A stretch of 43,321 nucleotides of DNA, taken from an uncultured Ruminococcus sp. (lineage in GTDB: Bacteria > Bacillota > Clostridia > Oscillospirales > Acutalibacteraceae). Positions 16,356-23,300 of the stretch are shown in pieces. The number at the start of each line of letters is the position of its first letter. Position 1 is the first letter of the stretch. The translations under genes were made by a program, and so were the position numbers. The notes under the pieces are model-generated. The model saw only the letters and a list, made by a program, of their open reading frames with translations. It was not told the origin of the DNA and did no database searches. The stretch spans positions 1 to 43,321 of the forward strand of contig CAJOII010000006.1 of assembly GCA_905234535.1 (NCBI GenBank). Reading direction: 5' to 3'.

Positions 16356-16824
16356 TGTCGTTCACTGCGCTTTCTGAGAAAGAGAGCGCCTTTGCGCCGG
16401 TCGTCAGGGCGCCGATCAGACCTTCATCAGTCGAATCGGATGACACGGACGAGATGGATGAGAGCTTCTCGAACACCTTGACCTTGTCGAAGAATCTGAC
16501 CTCAGCGCCCTTGTCTGTTGACTTGATCTCAGACACTCCTCTGAGCTCCTGACCGCGGGATCTCAGCCCCACGGCAAGACCCAACGCCTCATTCTCAGGC
16601 GCGCAGATGAGCTTCATCATCGTGTTCTCACACATGAGGAGCATCATCCGGCGGCGCGCTTTGAGAAGACGCTCGATCTCCTCGATGATCTCTTCCCGAT
16701 AGATGAGCAGCCGCGCTTTCTCTTCTTCGAAGTTCATCTTCGCCGATTGTGCCGCATAGACGGGATCTCCCGTGTCGATAAAAAAGCGACAGAACAGCTT
16801 CTCCTTCTCTTTGAGCTTCTTCAT
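16345..16824 (-). CDS. Terminase small subunit (Terminase_2 type)
   Basis: 159 residues, first gene of the operon. The N-terminal helix-turn-helix has the family pattern EKLFCRFFIDTGDPVYAAQSAKMN, where FCRFFIDTGDP..AA corresponds to the usual FC..Y....N.T.AA. A long helical oligomerisation region follows (EEIIEEIERLLKARRRM). The Ser-rich tail overlaps the large subunit. The ATG at 16824 is only weakly preceded by a ribosome site (CGGGAGAGGG). This subunit would choose which DNA is packaged, and therefore decides whether particles carry host DNA or their own. Confidence 0.85.
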   Translation of the reverse strand: MKKLKEKEKLFCRFFIDTGDPVYAAQSAKMNFEEEKARLLIYREEIIEEIERLLKARRRMMLLMCENTMMKLICAPENEALGLAVGLRSRGQELRGVSEIKSTDKGAEVRFFDKVKVFEKLSSISSVSSDSTDEGLIGALTTGAKALSFSESAVNDSEV

Positions 16825-16898
16825 TTTTCCCTCTCCCGGTTCTTATCTTTAACAGACGATTTCGTATCATCGCCTGTCACTTATCCCGTAAAAAAGAA

Positions 16899-16926
16899 AA
16901 AAGTTGCATATCTCTATGCAACTTTT
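16899..16926 (-). terminator. 12-bp hairpin with minus-strand U-tract before terS
   Basis: A 12-bp perfect stem (arm AAAAGTTGCATA, loop TCTC) lies in the 141-base divergent gap between terS and spoVAF. On the minus strand it is followed by TTTTCTTTTTTAC, a good terminator. Possible uses are to stop spmAB read-through that would run antisense through spoVAF, or to act as a leader attenuator if the terS promoter lies upstream. The remaining divergent gap shows no strong promoter on either strand. Confidence 0.65.
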
Positions 16927-16965
16927 GGAAAAATAATAAAAATTTTTTATTTAAGAGGAATCTCT

Positions 16966-18363
16966 ATGCCCAATTTCAAAGAGAAAAAACAGATCTTGTC
17001 CCAGAGGCTTCACGCAAACGAATGCTTTGATATCATCGAAAGAGAGCTGATCTTAGACGGAAGAGAAGCTGTCGTCTTCTACCTGAACGGTCTGGTCAGA
17101 GACGAGCTGACCGAGAAGGTGCTCGCATTCCTGTTCAAAAACGCGAAGGATGACGCGCTCATCTCTCCCGATATGCTATGCAAAAAAGCCCTGCCGCTTG
17201 TGGAGGTCAGCATCATTAAGGACGAAAACACCGCCGTCAAGAACATCCTCTCGGGGCTTGTGACCGTGCTCGTCGACTGGAAGGATCGGGAGCCCTCCTT
17301 CGGCGCGATCTCAATGGATATGCGCGGTTACCCCCAGCGAGACCGGGGAGAAGCCGAAGATGACAAGGTGCTCAGAGGATCGAAGGACGGCTTCGTCGAG
17401 AGCGTGATCCTCAATACCGCGCTCTTGAGGCGCAGGATCAGAGACGAGAACTTCCTGACCCGGGCGCTGTGCGTCGGCACCTCGTCAAAGACCGACATCG
17501 TCGTCTGTTGGCTTCAGAACAAAGCGGATATCAAGCTCGTAGAAAGGCTTATCGACAGAATCCGAAGCATCAAAACCGACTCGCTGAGGATGAATCAGCA
17601 GTCTCTGATCGAGGCGCTCGTCAGCCACCGTTGGATCAATCCGTTTCCGAAGGTCAAATACACCGAACGACCCGATGTGGCGTCGGCGGTATGTATGAAA
17701 GGGAATATCGTGATCTTAGTGGACAACTCCCCCTCGGCGCTGTTGATCCCGACCTCGATCTTTGATGTGCTCGATGAAGCGGACGACTACTACTTTCCTC
17801 CCGTGACGGGCACCTATATCCGTCTGTCGCGGTATATCATCTCTATCCTGTCGGTGCTGATCACACCGCTGTGGCTCTTGTGTCTGCAAAATCCCGAGCT
17901 TGTCCCCGATATGTTCCGCTTCGTGTTGCAGACAGAACCGGTGAACATCCCGATCTTCTTTCAACTCTTGATCATTGAGGTCGGCATCGACGGGCTCAGG
18001 CTTGCGTCTTTGCACACGCCGTCGTCGCTGACCTCGGCGCTGGGCATCATCGGAGCGATCGCGTTCTCACAGTTTGCGATCGACGCGGGTTGGTTTACGA
18101 CGGGCGCGACGCTGTATATGTCCTTTGCGACCATCGCAAACTACTCGCTGCCAAACTTTGAGCTCGGATACTCGTTGAAGTTTTTGCGGATCGGGTTGCT
18201 CACACTGACCTATCTCTTGAACATCGCGGGATTCTTCTCGGGGATCGCGCTGATCTTCGTGCTGCTCTTGACCAACCGCACCATCTCGGGAAAGAGCTTC
18301 CTCTATCCTTTGATCCCTTTAAACCCCAAGGCACTGATGAAGAGCTTCGCGCGGTTTCGGTAG
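16966..18363 (+). CDS. spoVAF: Stage V sporulation protein AF / GerA-family membrane protein
   Basis: 465 residues. SpoVAF is an inner spore-membrane protein related to the GerAA germinant receptor subunit; in B. subtilis it works with FigP in germination. The N-terminal soluble part (1-260) carries RGSKDGFVESVILNTALLRRRIRD near 147-170, WINPFPKVKYTERPDV near 226-241 and VDNSPSALLIP near 257-267, all close to SpoVAF rather than to generic GerA. The C-terminal half has several transmembrane helices. I chose ATG 16966 (AAGAGGAA upstream), not the earlier in-frame start, which would overlap terS. The usual length is about 490. The stop is immediately followed by the spmB stop on the other strand. 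Expression is expected in the forespore. Confidence 0.9.
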   Translation: MPNFKEKKQILSQRLHANECFDIIERELILDGREAVVFYLNGLVRDELTEKVLAFLFKNAKDDALISPDMLCKKALPLVEVSIIKDENTAVKNILSGLVTVLVDWKDREPSFGAISMDMRGYPQRDRGEAEDDKVLRGSKDGFVESVILNTALLRRRIRDENFLTRALCVGTSSKTDIVVCWLQNKADIKLVERLIDRIRSIKTDSLRMNQQSLIEALVSHRWINPFPKVKYTERPDVASAVCMKGNIVILVDNSPSALLIPTSIFDVLDEADDYYFPPVTGTYIRLSRYIISILSVLITPLWLLCLQNPELVPDMFRFVLQTEPVNIPIFFQLLIIEVGIDGLRLASLHTPSSLTSALGIIGAIAFSQFAIDAGWFTTGATLYMSFATIANYSLPNFELGYSLKFLRIGLLTLTYLLNIAGFFSGIALIFVLLLTNRTISGKSFLYPLIPLNPKALMKSFARFR

Positions 18364-18870
18364 TCACATCAAAAGCGACACCGTCACCACGCACATCACC
18401 ATCGCCGTCAGATCCGCCAAAAGCGCCGAGAGGAGCGTATGGCGGATCTTTCTGATGCCGATAGAGCCGTAGTACATCGTCACGGCGTAGAAGGTGGTCT
18501 CGGTCGAGCCCGCCATCACCGAGGCGCATTTTGATAGAAAGCTGTCTGCGCCGAAGTTTTTATATATGTCGGTCAGAAGGGCGGTCGCGCCCGACCCCGA
18601 CACCGGTCTCAATATCGCCATCGGCAGCAGCTCTGTCGGGTAGGAGAGCCTTTCAAAAAACGGTGCGAGGTGAGAGGTCAGGAAGTCGAGCGCGCCTGAG
18701 CATCTGACCATACCGACCGCGAGCAGCAGCCCGATCATCGTGGGTGCGATGACATAGACGGTCTTGATTCCCTCTCTCGCTCCCTTGACAAAGCTCTCGA
18801 AGATATTCACTTTTCTGATTAGTCCGTACAGCGCCACCGCGCTCAGGATCACGGGGATCACATAGTCCAT
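18364..18870 (-). CDS. spmB: Spore maturation protein B
   Basis: 168 residues, starting at ATG 18870; the longer upstream frame is not a real N-terminus because MDYVIPVILSAVALYGLIRK is the family start. The protein is a multi-pass nucleoside-recognition (Gate) domain membrane protein needed, with SpmA, for normal spore core dehydration in Bacillus. Motifs LLAVGMVRCSGALDF near 56-70 and PVSGSGATALL near 95-105 match the family. It overlaps spmA by 13 bases and ends directly against spoVAF with no gap. The zero spacing leaves no room for a terminator. Confidence 0.92.
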   Translation of the reverse strand: MDYVIPVILSAVALYGLIRKVNIFESFVKGAREGIKTVYVIAPTMIGLLLAVGMVRCSGALDFLTSHLAPFFERLSYPTELLPMAILRPVSGSGATALLTDIYKNFGADSFLSKCASVMAGSTETTFYAVTMYYGSIGIRKIRHTLLSALLADLTAMVMCVVTVSLLM

Positions 18871-19481
18871 CTGTACACCTGCCTGCGGTTTTGAAGGATC
18901 CTTCTTTTGCCGGTGAGCCTGTTTCCGACTTTCGCGGCGATCAGCCCGACAAAGAGCGCCAAAGCAGAAGTCACCCAGACGCAGAAGATGATGTCGAAGG
19001 GAGAGGAGGAACCGTAGCTTCTCCTCAGCACCGCGACCGTCGTCGGCAGCAGCTGGATCGACGCGGTATTCATCACGACAAAGGTCACCATGGTGTCTGT
19101 CGCTTCGTCGTCTTCGCTCTGTTCTCTGAGCTTTTTCATCGCGCAAAGCCCTAAGGGCGTCGCTGCGTTGCCGAGCCCCAAGAGGTTCGCGGCGAAGTTC
19201 ATCGACATATAGGAGAACGCTTCGCTCTTCTCATCGACATCGGGAAAGAGTTTCTTAAGAAATGGTGAGAACAGCTTTGAGAGCTTCTCGGTCAGCCCCG
19301 CATCCTTCGCGATCCTCATGAATCCCGACCACATACACAAAGCGCCGCTCATCTTGATCAACAGCGTGACCGCCTCTGAAGAAGAATCGAGCACCGACGA
19401 GGACAGCGCCGTGATATTCCCCGAAAACGCAGCGAAGATCAGCGAGCAGATGATCATTCCCGCAAAAATATAAGAGAGCAT
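18858..19481 (-). CDS. spmA: Spore maturation protein A
   Basis: 207 residues with GGAGGTGAGAG before ATG 19481. It is a Gate-domain membrane protein with several hydrophobic helices and the family stretch ANLLGLGNAATPLGLCAMKKL near 112-132. The N-terminal helix IFAGMIICSLIFAAF and the loop SGALCMWSGFMRIAKDAGLT are also typical. With the overlapping spmB it forms a two-gene sporulation operon, probably mother-cell transcribed in this group. Divergent from abrB with 126 bases between. Confidence 0.93.
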   Translation of the reverse strand: MLSYIFAGMIICSLIFAAFSGNITALSSSVLDSSSEAVTLLIKMSGALCMWSGFMRIAKDAGLTEKLSKLFSPFLKKLFPDVDEKSEAFSYMSMNFAANLLGLGNAATPLGLCAMKKLREQSEDDEATDTMVTFVVMNTASIQLLPTTVAVLRRSYGSSSPFDIIFCVWVTSALALFVGLIAAKVGNRLTGKRRILQNRRQVYRWTM

Positions 19482-19546
19482 CTCTCACCTCCGTAAACTC
19501 TGTGTCGGACAGTGTCGGATAGTCGCTGTCGAACGATGAGGAAGTA

Positions 19547-19575
19547 TTGACAATTTTGGATATTTTTGGTAATAT
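19547..19575 (+). promoter_or_regulatory. Strong sigma-A promoter of abrB
   Basis: TTGACA (19547-19552) and TAATAT (19570-19575) with exactly 17 bases between predict a start near 19582, 25 bases before the ATG at 19608. Three copies of TGTCGGA/TGTCGAA (starting at 19503, 19513 and 19527) lie just upstream and could be operator half sites. Confidence 0.85.
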
Positions 19576-19607
19576 GTGTACAAATAGCCAAGAAAGGATC
19601 GATATAT

Positions 19608-19856
19608 ATGAAACGCGCGGGACATCTTTGCAGGATCGATAAATTAGGTCGGGTCGTTATCCCCAAACAGCTCAGGGACTCGTTCGATATTGATGCCGAT
19701 GATGTGATCGAGATCTTCACGGACGACAACGCGATCATTCTCAAGAAATACACTCCTACCTGCGCCTTCTGCGGCGAGGATGAGGATGTGATCGAGTATA
19801 AGGGCAAGGCGATCTGCAAAAATTGTATGAACGAACTTCTCCTCCTCAATCAATAA
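19608..19856 (+). CDS. abrB: AbrB-family transition-state regulator with four-cysteine C-terminus
   Basis: 82 residues. The swapped-hairpin AbrB DNA-binding domain occupies 1-50 (MKRAGHLCRIDKLGRVVIPK, IEIFTDDNAIILKKY). The C-terminal part is not the Bacillus oligomerisation domain but a CxxC-x14-CxxC unit, CAFCG...AICKNC, as in many clostridial AbrB proteins, and probably binds zinc. ATG 19608 is chosen because it follows AGAAAGGA and fits the promoter; a longer frame upstream would begin before the transcript. AbrB proteins repress stationary-phase and sporulation genes, which suits the neighbouring spm genes. Confidence 0.93.
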   Translation: MKRAGHLCRIDKLGRVVIPKQLRDSFDIDADDVIEIFTDDNAIILKKYTPTCAFCGEDEDVIEYKGKAICKNCMNELLLLNQ

Positions 19857-19921
19857 TAATCATATTCGTATTTCCTTAAATATATGTTCACGATTTATTT
19901 TCTGAATACCAAAGGAGTTAG

Positions 19922-21067
19922 ATGAAAATGAAACAGTTTTTTGCGATCATTCTCTGTCTTCTGATGATCGTGACGCTTGCTTCCTGTGCGGCCGAAGGAG
20001 AGGACCACACCCTCTATGTCAGAGACGAATTTGCTCACGATGAGATGACAGCGACCTTCCTCTTATCCGGATCGGATCAGAGCACTACCGTCAAAATGAA
20101 GAAGATCTCCTCAGATGATGACGCTACGCTTTTCTCCTGTTCGGGTGACAGCGAGAAATACGACCGCGTGATCCTGACCTACGGCAACGACGACAGCACG
20201 ATCGAGCTAAGCTTCAACGATTATGTCAGCGGATGGAATATCTCCTCCTATCGCTTCATGCCCTATACCTATGGAAACGAGATCAAGAAGCCCGATGTCA
20301 GATGGGAGACCTTTCCATATGAGAGCCGTACGAAGGATGTCTACATCTGGACGCCCGACGACTATGATGAGAAGAGCGAAGAGCCGTACTCGGTCATCTA
20401 TATGACTGACGGTCAGAATCTCTTCGACCCCTCCGCCACCTCCACGGGCAGCTGGGGCGTCGCCGAAGCGTGTGAGGCGATGATGTCACAAAGCGAGAAT
20501 AAAGTCATCGTCGTCGGCATCGACAACGGACCCTCCTACAGAGACTCGGAGCTCACTCCTAACATCGGCAAAAGCACCGAAGAAAGCTATGACGACGGTC
20601 ACGGCGCGTATTTCTCGGACTTTGTCTGCGGCACGGTGGTGCCCTTCATCGAAGAGAACTATCATGTCTATACCGATCCCGCGCACAACGCGATCTGCGG
20701 CAGCTCCTCGGGCGGTATCGAGAGCTTCTATATCGGCATGGAGCATCCTGACAAGTTCGGCACTATCGGCGCGCTCTCGCCCGCGTTCTCGCTCTTTGAC
20801 GACGCGACATGGCAGAAGTATCTAAAAGAGAAGGATTTCGGCGGAAACTACCCCTTCGTCTATATCTATAACGGCGAGAATCAGAACGATCAGCTTGAGC
20901 TCTACTTGCTCGAAGGCGCTCTGCGTATGCCGAAGAACTTAAGTACGATCAACTATCCCGAAGATAAGATTGTCGTCAAGACCTATGAGAAAGGCCAGCA
21001 CAACGAAATGCACTGGCGCGCGGTCTTCCCCGACTTCTTGAAGTATATGTTCCCTGCGGTGTCATAG
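19922..21067 (+). CDS. Secreted lipoprotein esterase (alpha/beta hydrolase, Fes/esterase D type)
   Basis: 381 residues. Signal peptide with lipobox LASC near residue 19-22, so it is tethered outside the membrane. The N-terminal 120 residues are beta-rich and may be a carbohydrate- or substrate-positioning domain. The hydrolase domain follows, with YSVIYMTDGQNLFD near 159-172, the nucleophile elbow GSSSGG (serine about 262) and the late histidine in GQHNEMHW (about 359). These are features of the PF00756 esterase group, which includes feruloyl and acetyl-xylan esterases and enterobactin esterases. The exact substrate is unknown; in a gut anaerobe a plant-polymer ester is plausible. Starts at 19922 or 19928 both fit AAAGGAG. 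Confidence 0.85.
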   Translation: MKMKQFFAIILCLLMIVTLASCAAEGEDHTLYVRDEFAHDEMTATFLLSGSDQSTTVKMKKISSDDDATLFSCSGDSEKYDRVILTYGNDDSTIELSFNDYVSGWNISSYRFMPYTYGNEIKKPDVRWETFPYESRTKDVYIWTPDDYDEKSEEPYSVIYMTDGQNLFDPSATSTGSWGVAEACEAMMSQSENKVIVVGIDNGPSYRDSELTPNIGKSTEESYDDGHGAYFSDFVCGTVVPFIEENYHVYTDPAHNAICGSSSGGIESFYIGMEHPDKFGTIGALSPAFSLFDDATWQKYLKEKDFGGNYPFVYIYNGENQNDQLELYLLEGALRMPKNLSTINYPEDKIVVKTYEKGQHNEMHWRAVFPDFLKYMFPAVS

Positions 21068-21150
21068 TAATCCCAATCGTATACCGTCCTTATTATGAGA
21101 GGCTTTGCACCCTACAATATAATTGTCCGAGCGCAGCGAGTAACCGCCAC

Positions 21151-21219
21151 TCTTATTTCTTACCTCTTATTTCTTACCTCTTATTTCTTACCTCTTATTT
21201 CTTACCTCTTATTTCTTCG
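21151..21219. repeat. 14-bp tandem repeat, about 4.9 copies (paired heptamers)
   Basis: The unit TCTTATTTCTTACC repeats from 21151 to about 21219, and can be read as alternating heptamers CTTATTT and CTTACCT. It lies in the 203-base gap between the esterase and the terminator of the next gene. CCCTACAA occurs at 21110-21117. A similar heptamer array with the same upstream word is at 43178-43205. The rest of the gap holds no gene that I can see. Confidence 0.9.
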
Positions 21220-21221
21220 TT

Positions 21222-21258
21222 AAAAAAGGCTTTCACATCATCGGATGTGAAAGCCTTT
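21222..21258 (-). terminator. Terminator of the beta-helix lipoprotein gene
   Basis: A 15-bp perfect stem (arm AAAGGCTTTCACATC, 21225-21239, loop ATCG) is followed on the minus strand by TTTTTTAAC. It sits 12 bases past the stop of the gene at 21270. Confidence 0.92.
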
Positions 21259-21269
21259 GTGTTATCCTA

Positions 21270-22592
21270 TCAGTGACCGAAACCGCCCATGCCGCCTTGC
21301 ATACCGCCCTGCTGCATGCCGCCGGGGCCGCCTTGCATTCCGCCGCCCATTCCGCCGGGACCTCCCATCATCTGGTTCGTCAGCTCATCGGTCTCTTCGC
21401 CGTTGACGATAACGGTGCCGCCGGTCTTCTTGCCTTCGCCGTCGTAGTCGAACGGGGACTGCGCGGTGATGTTGATCGTGCCGCCGGTGATATAGAGGTT
21501 GCCGTTGGAGTCGATCGCGTCGGTATCGCCCTGTCCCATATCGATGGTGATGCTGCCGCCGTTGATCTCAACAGTGACATTGTACGCGGAGCTCTTGTTG
21601 GAGCCGTTGATGCCGTCGTCGGACGCTGTGATGTTGATTGTGCCGTCGTTGATCTGCACATAGGTGCCCTCGATGCCCTCGGAAGCGTTGATATTAAAGG
21701 TGCCGCCGTCGATCTGGACGACGGTCGTGCCCTGGATACCGTCGGAGCCCGCGTTGATATTAAAGGTGCCGCCGCAGATGTAGATATAACCCTTGGAGTT
21801 ATCGTCGTCGTTCTCCGCGTGGAGGGCGTCTTTGCTCGTGTTGATGGTGATGCTGCCGTCAGAGACCGCGATGGAATCATTCGCCTCTATCGCATCTGAG
21901 GTGCAGGTGATATTGATGGTGCCGCCGGTGACCTTGAGGTCATCCTTGGAGGTGATACCGTTATCGGTGGAGCTGATGTTCAGGGTTCCGGTACCGTTTA
22001 AGACGAGGTCGTCCTTCGAGAAGATCACCGCGTCCGTGTTGGTATCGCCGTCAGAGGTGAAGGATGAGGTGACTGAGAGGGTGTTCTCGGTGCTTGTGGT
22101 AGTCACGAATACCTTATCAGCGTTCTTGACATAGATCACAGGCGCCGAGGTGTTGGTGATCGTGACGCCGTCGAGAACGATCTGGACCTTCTCGTTATCC
22201 TCGACCTCGACCGTGACTGTCACATTCGAGGCGGCGCCTGAGAGAACATACACGCCCTCTTCGGTGATATTGATGTTCTCCGAATCCCTAACGGTATACG
22301 AGGTCGCGGAGGAGAGATCCGCGCTCTGGGTGAGGTCTCTGTCTGTAAAGAGATCGCTCGCGTCGATCACGCCTGTGGATGTCACATTCGCCGCTGTCTT
22401 AGACGCGCCGGATGAGGCGTCAGTGCTGTCAGATGACACGGCGGCGTCCGTCTCTGCCTGTGTGGAAGTTTCTGTCGACTCGAAGATGGAGTCGACGATG
22501 GTCTGATTATCTTCTGTGGTTGACGCGCTGCACGCAGCGAGTGAAAAAACAAATACAATGGCTAAAACCAAGCCTAAAACTTTTTTGAACAT
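21270..22592 (-). CDS. Carbohydrate-binding-domain lipoprotein (DUF4353, beta-helix)
   Basis: 440 residues. Signal peptide with lipobox LAAC near residue 18-21, then a Ser/Thr-rich linker (about 25-85). The main part (about 95-395) is a long series of Thr/Ile/Asp/Gly repeats such as GGTINITC, DALHAEN and GGTFNINAGSDGIQG, the hallmark of the DUF4353/Cthe_2159-type right-handed beta-helix that binds plant polysaccharide. The C-terminal about 35 residues are a Gly/Met/Gln low-complexity tail, GGPGGMGGGMQGGPGGMQ then more copies. The tail is unusual, as no sortase or dockerin signal is visible. It has its own promoter and terminator, so it is transcribed alone. Confidence 0.88.
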   Translation of the reverse strand: MFKKVLGLVLAIVFVFSLAACSASTTEDNQTIVDSIFESTETSTQAETDAAVSSDSTDASSGASKTAANVTSTGVIDASDLFTDRDLTQSADLSSATSYTVRDSENINITEEGVYVLSGAASNVTVTVEVEDNEKVQIVLDGVTITNTSAPVIYVKNADKVFVTTTSTENTLSVTSSFTSDGDTNTDAVIFSKDDLVLNGTGTLNISSTDNGITSKDDLKVTGGTINITCTSDAIEANDSIAVSDGSITINTSKDALHAENDDDNSKGYIYICGGTFNINAGSDGIQGTTVVQIDGGTFNINASEGIEGTYVQINDGTINITASDDGINGSNKSSAYNVTVEINGGSITIDMGQGDTDAIDSNGNLYITGGTINITAQSPFDYDGEGKKTGGTVIVNGEETDELTNQMMGGPGGMGGGMQGGPGGMQQGGMQGGMGGFGH

Positions 22593-22616
22593 TTTTGATA
22601 TCCTCCTGTGTTCTTT

Positions 22617-22644
22617 AGATTACGGTATTATCTTAACCTGTCAA
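22617..22644 (-). promoter_or_regulatory. Sigma-A promoter for the beta-helix lipoprotein gene
   Basis: On the minus strand TTGACA (22639-22644) and TAATCT (22617-22622) are 16 bases apart, followed by ACAGGAGG before ATG 22592. Confidence 0.7.
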
Positions 22645-22689
22645 TTTGATTACTGCGTGACTGAAATATGAAAATTATGTGAAAAAAGT

Positions 22690-22724
22690 ATAAAACGAAA
22701 ACGCGGCGGGAATCATCCCGCCGC
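22690..22724 (-). terminator. Terminator of the NrdD-like small gene
   Basis: The perfect 9-bp stem GCGGCGGGA / TCCCGCCGC (22703-22711, 22716-22724) with loop ATCA is followed on the minus strand by GTTTTCGTTTTA. It ends the transcript of the gene at 22767-23060. Confidence 0.85.
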
Positions 22725-22766
22725 TCATAATACTATCAATACGCTAAATTTATCTGTATAGCGTGA

Positions 22767-23060
22767 TTATGCGATTTCTTCCAGAGAACAGTCACAAGCG
22801 ACAGAGTGCTTAACTCTGTCCTCAACCTCAGCGCGCTTGCCGTTGTTGAAACGGTCGAGAGTACCGACGAGATAGCCGGTGATACGGCGGATACGCTCAA
22901 AGGGTACACTGTCATAGTCGTACTTCATATCGATATAATCACCGTCAACGATCAGCTCAACGGACTTGATCAGCTTGTCGGGATTCTGCTCTTTTAAGTT
23001 CTGTACATACAGATCGATCTCTTTCTGCGACATGGTGCCGCCTGTTACGGTTACTGTCAT
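22767..23060 (-). CDS. Small NrdD-like anaerobic ribonucleotide reductase-related protein
   Basis: 97 residues. The core RRITGYLVGTLDRFNNGKRAE followed by DRVKH (about 58-84) is the signature seen near the C-terminus of class III anaerobic ribonucleoside-triphosphate reductase. Clostridia often encode a stand-alone protein of this size carrying that name. It lacks the radical-bearing glycine domain and the large catalytic barrel, so it cannot be a complete reductase. A Cys-x-Cys pair lies near the end (CDC). Two adjacent ATGs (23063, 23060) fit GAGGAG. The palindrome just upstream of its promoter matches the NrdR box, which independently ties it to deoxynucleotide metabolism. It is transcribed alone. 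Confidence 0.8.
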   Translation of the reverse strand: MTVTVTGGTMSQKEIDLYVQNLKEQNPDKLIKSVELIVDGDYIDMKYDYDSVPFERIRRITGYLVGTLDRFNNGKRAEVEDRVKHSVACDCSLEEIA

Positions 23061-23119
23061 CATTACTCCTCATTTCATGTTAATTTCGTATGTTAAAGCA
23101 ATTATATTTCTGTTTTAGA

Positions 23120-23148
23120 ATTATAAACATACATTATCTTGGTGACAA
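23120..23148 (-). promoter_or_regulatory. Sigma-A promoter of the NrdD-like gene
   Basis: On the minus strand TTGTCA (23143-23148) and TATAAT (23120-23125) with 17 bases between, about 60 bases before the start codon. The NrdR-type palindrome begins 12 bases upstream of the -35. Confidence 0.8.
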
Positions 23149-23159
23149 TTAGAATAATA

Positions 23160-23175
23160 GCACAAGATATTGTGG
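23160..23175. promoter_or_regulatory. NrdR-box-like palindrome
   Basis: The 16-mer GCACAAGATATTGTGG has perfect CACAA/TTGTG arms. Read on the minus strand as CCACAATATCTTGTGC it fits the NrdR consensus (acaCwAtATnTwGtgt) at all positions except the first and last. NrdR boxes are normally in pairs about 31 bases apart; a second weak candidate lies among the AT-rich palindromes at 23183-23207, so pairing is uncertain. Confidence 0.7.
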
Positions 23176-23300
23176 TTTTCAAGTAACAATATCAAAATTT
23201 TTGTTACAATATTTTAATATTATTTTAGATAGGAGAATAATAACTGATGAAACGATCGATTTTATGCGATCTGACAGCGGTTACAATTGAAACTATTTTC

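Larger units (their letters stand above)
5766..16824 (-). mobile_element. Reduced PBSX-like phage morphogenesis cluster (defective prophage or domesticated particle operon)
   Basis: Nineteen head-to-tail minus-strand frames keep the gene order of Bacillus PBSX (xtmA-xtmB-xkd). Present are packaging (terS, terL), portal, protease/scaffold, decoration and capsid proteins, three connectors, a tube-like protein, a 46-residue protein, LysM protein, hub, spike, gp25-like protein, baseplate J, an XkdU-like protein and a fibre. No integrase, excisionase, repressor, replication gene, holin, endolysin, tail sheath, tail chaperone or tape measure is visible. Nearly all neighbours overlap or touch, and no frameshift is seen. 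Base composition resembles the flanking host genes by eye. I found no direct repeats at the two ends that would mark attachment sites. The ends given are the outermost genes, not proven element borders. Confidence 0.85.

Noticed and set aside
5740..16965. Attachment sites flanking the phage-like cluster
   Set aside because: I compared the two edges by eye and saw no shared direct repeat, no tRNA gene and no integrase, so no att site can be claimed.
16747..16965. Upstream extension of spoVAF
   Set aside because: It would overlap terS on the other strand and the palindrome; AAGAGGAA before ATG 16966 and the family N-terminus support the shorter form.
18871..19146. N-terminal extension of spmB
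   Set aside because: The extra 92 codons read across spmA in another frame and are Arg-rich, unlike any SpmB; ATG 18870 fits the family.
21151..21219. CRISPR array
   Set aside because: The units are 14 bases, head to tail without spacers, and no cas gene is present, so this is a minisatellite.
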